DNA from: Clostridia bacterium
Lineage (GTDB): Bacteria > Bacillota > Clostridia > UMGS1840 > HGM11507
Length of the DNA: 64,000 nucleotides
Assembly (NCBI GenBank): GCA_017554615.1
Contig: JAFZHY010000004.1
Span: forward strand, 1 to 64,000
Direction: 5' to 3'
In this document: in pieces, positions 63,901 to 64,000 of the stretch
How the letters are laid out: each line of letters begins with the position of its first letter
How positions within the stretch are numbered: the first letter of the stretch is position 1
Notes under the pieces: generated by a model
Databases searched by the model: none
Seen by the model: the letters and a program-made list of their open reading frames with translations, nothing else
Told to the model about the DNA's origin: nothing
Position numbers and translations under genes: made by a program

Positions 63901-64000
63901 TAGTAATTTAAAGGGTATTTTTATCAATTTATAAAAACTGTAAAAAAACTTATTTAAATAGTCTTAAATTATAGTCTATACCTATCATATCCTAATATAA
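63901..64000 (-). promoter_or_regulatory. AT-rich region upstream of secA with a probable -10 box
   Basis: On the minus strand a TATAAT is found about 85 bp before the secA start, without a convincing -35 box. No gene is visible in these last 100 bases. Confidence 0.35.

Noticed and set aside
1-64000. Insertion sequences, prophage, defence islands or tRNA genes
   Set aside because: No transposase, integrase, phage or restriction genes, and no tRNA-like cloverleaf were recognised on either strand.

Overview
The window is a chromosomal segment of an AT-rich Gram-positive anaerobe, most likely a member of the Clostridia (Bacillota). The evidence is two T-box leaders, a PyrR attenuator, Rex, DivIVA/SepF, the miaB-ylbF-mutS-mutL-miaA block, DHODH type 1B with PyrK, and a clostridial-type isocitrate dehydrogenase. 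There are 51 protein genes, packed in long operons. I found no rRNA, tRNA, insertion sequence, prophage or CRISPR array. The segment is mostly core genome, but several core genes have unusual features.

Layout. 1-934 holds no gene. It has a terminator, a regular array of 15 TATAAA-type elements spaced 21-22 bp (186-482), a promoter, and a T-box riboswitch (predicted valine specifier). The T-box precedes an unusual XRE-cupin-acyl-CoA synthetase fusion (935-3226). 3398-10997 carries a Nif3-like protein, a polysaccharide deacetylase, a YeiH-type permease, a lipoprotein, metF, and a methionine synthase whose reactivation domain is a separate gene. 11105-14771 holds two convergent transport units (SNF symporter; SulP permease plus a zinc-ribbon protein). 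14910-21825 has murD, three tandem M42 peptidase paralogues with progressive loss of metal ligands, a methionine gamma-lyase-like PLP enzyme and an AspT-type transporter.

21971-35669 is one eleven-gene operon joining tRNA modification, mismatch repair, division-site proteins (SepF, YlmH, DivIVA) and ileS. It is followed by lspA and rluD. 37298-48413 is the PyrR-controlled pyrimidine operon: pyrR, uraA, pyrB, pyrC, pyrF, carA, carB, pyrK, pyrD, with no pyrE. Its CarA has Glu in place of the catalytic Cys, which predicts an ammonia-dependent carbamoyl phosphate synthetase.

48444-53116 has a membrane acyltransferase, a PP2C-like protein that looks catalytically dead and carries Ig-like domains outside the membrane, and a T-box-controlled ThrS without the TGS domain. 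53148-63887 on the minus strand is a second set: secA, prfB (with programmed +1 frameshift at UAA), prfA, a TsaC-phosphatase fusion, rimI, tsaD, then isocitrate dehydrogenase, rex and yitT.

The strongest leads are the periodic array at 186-482, the valine-type T-box on an acyl-CoA ligase, the Cys-less CarA, the M42 triplet, the pseudo-PP2C receptor-like protein and the TsaC-phosphatase fusion. All functional statements rest on reading motifs by eye; no database search was run.
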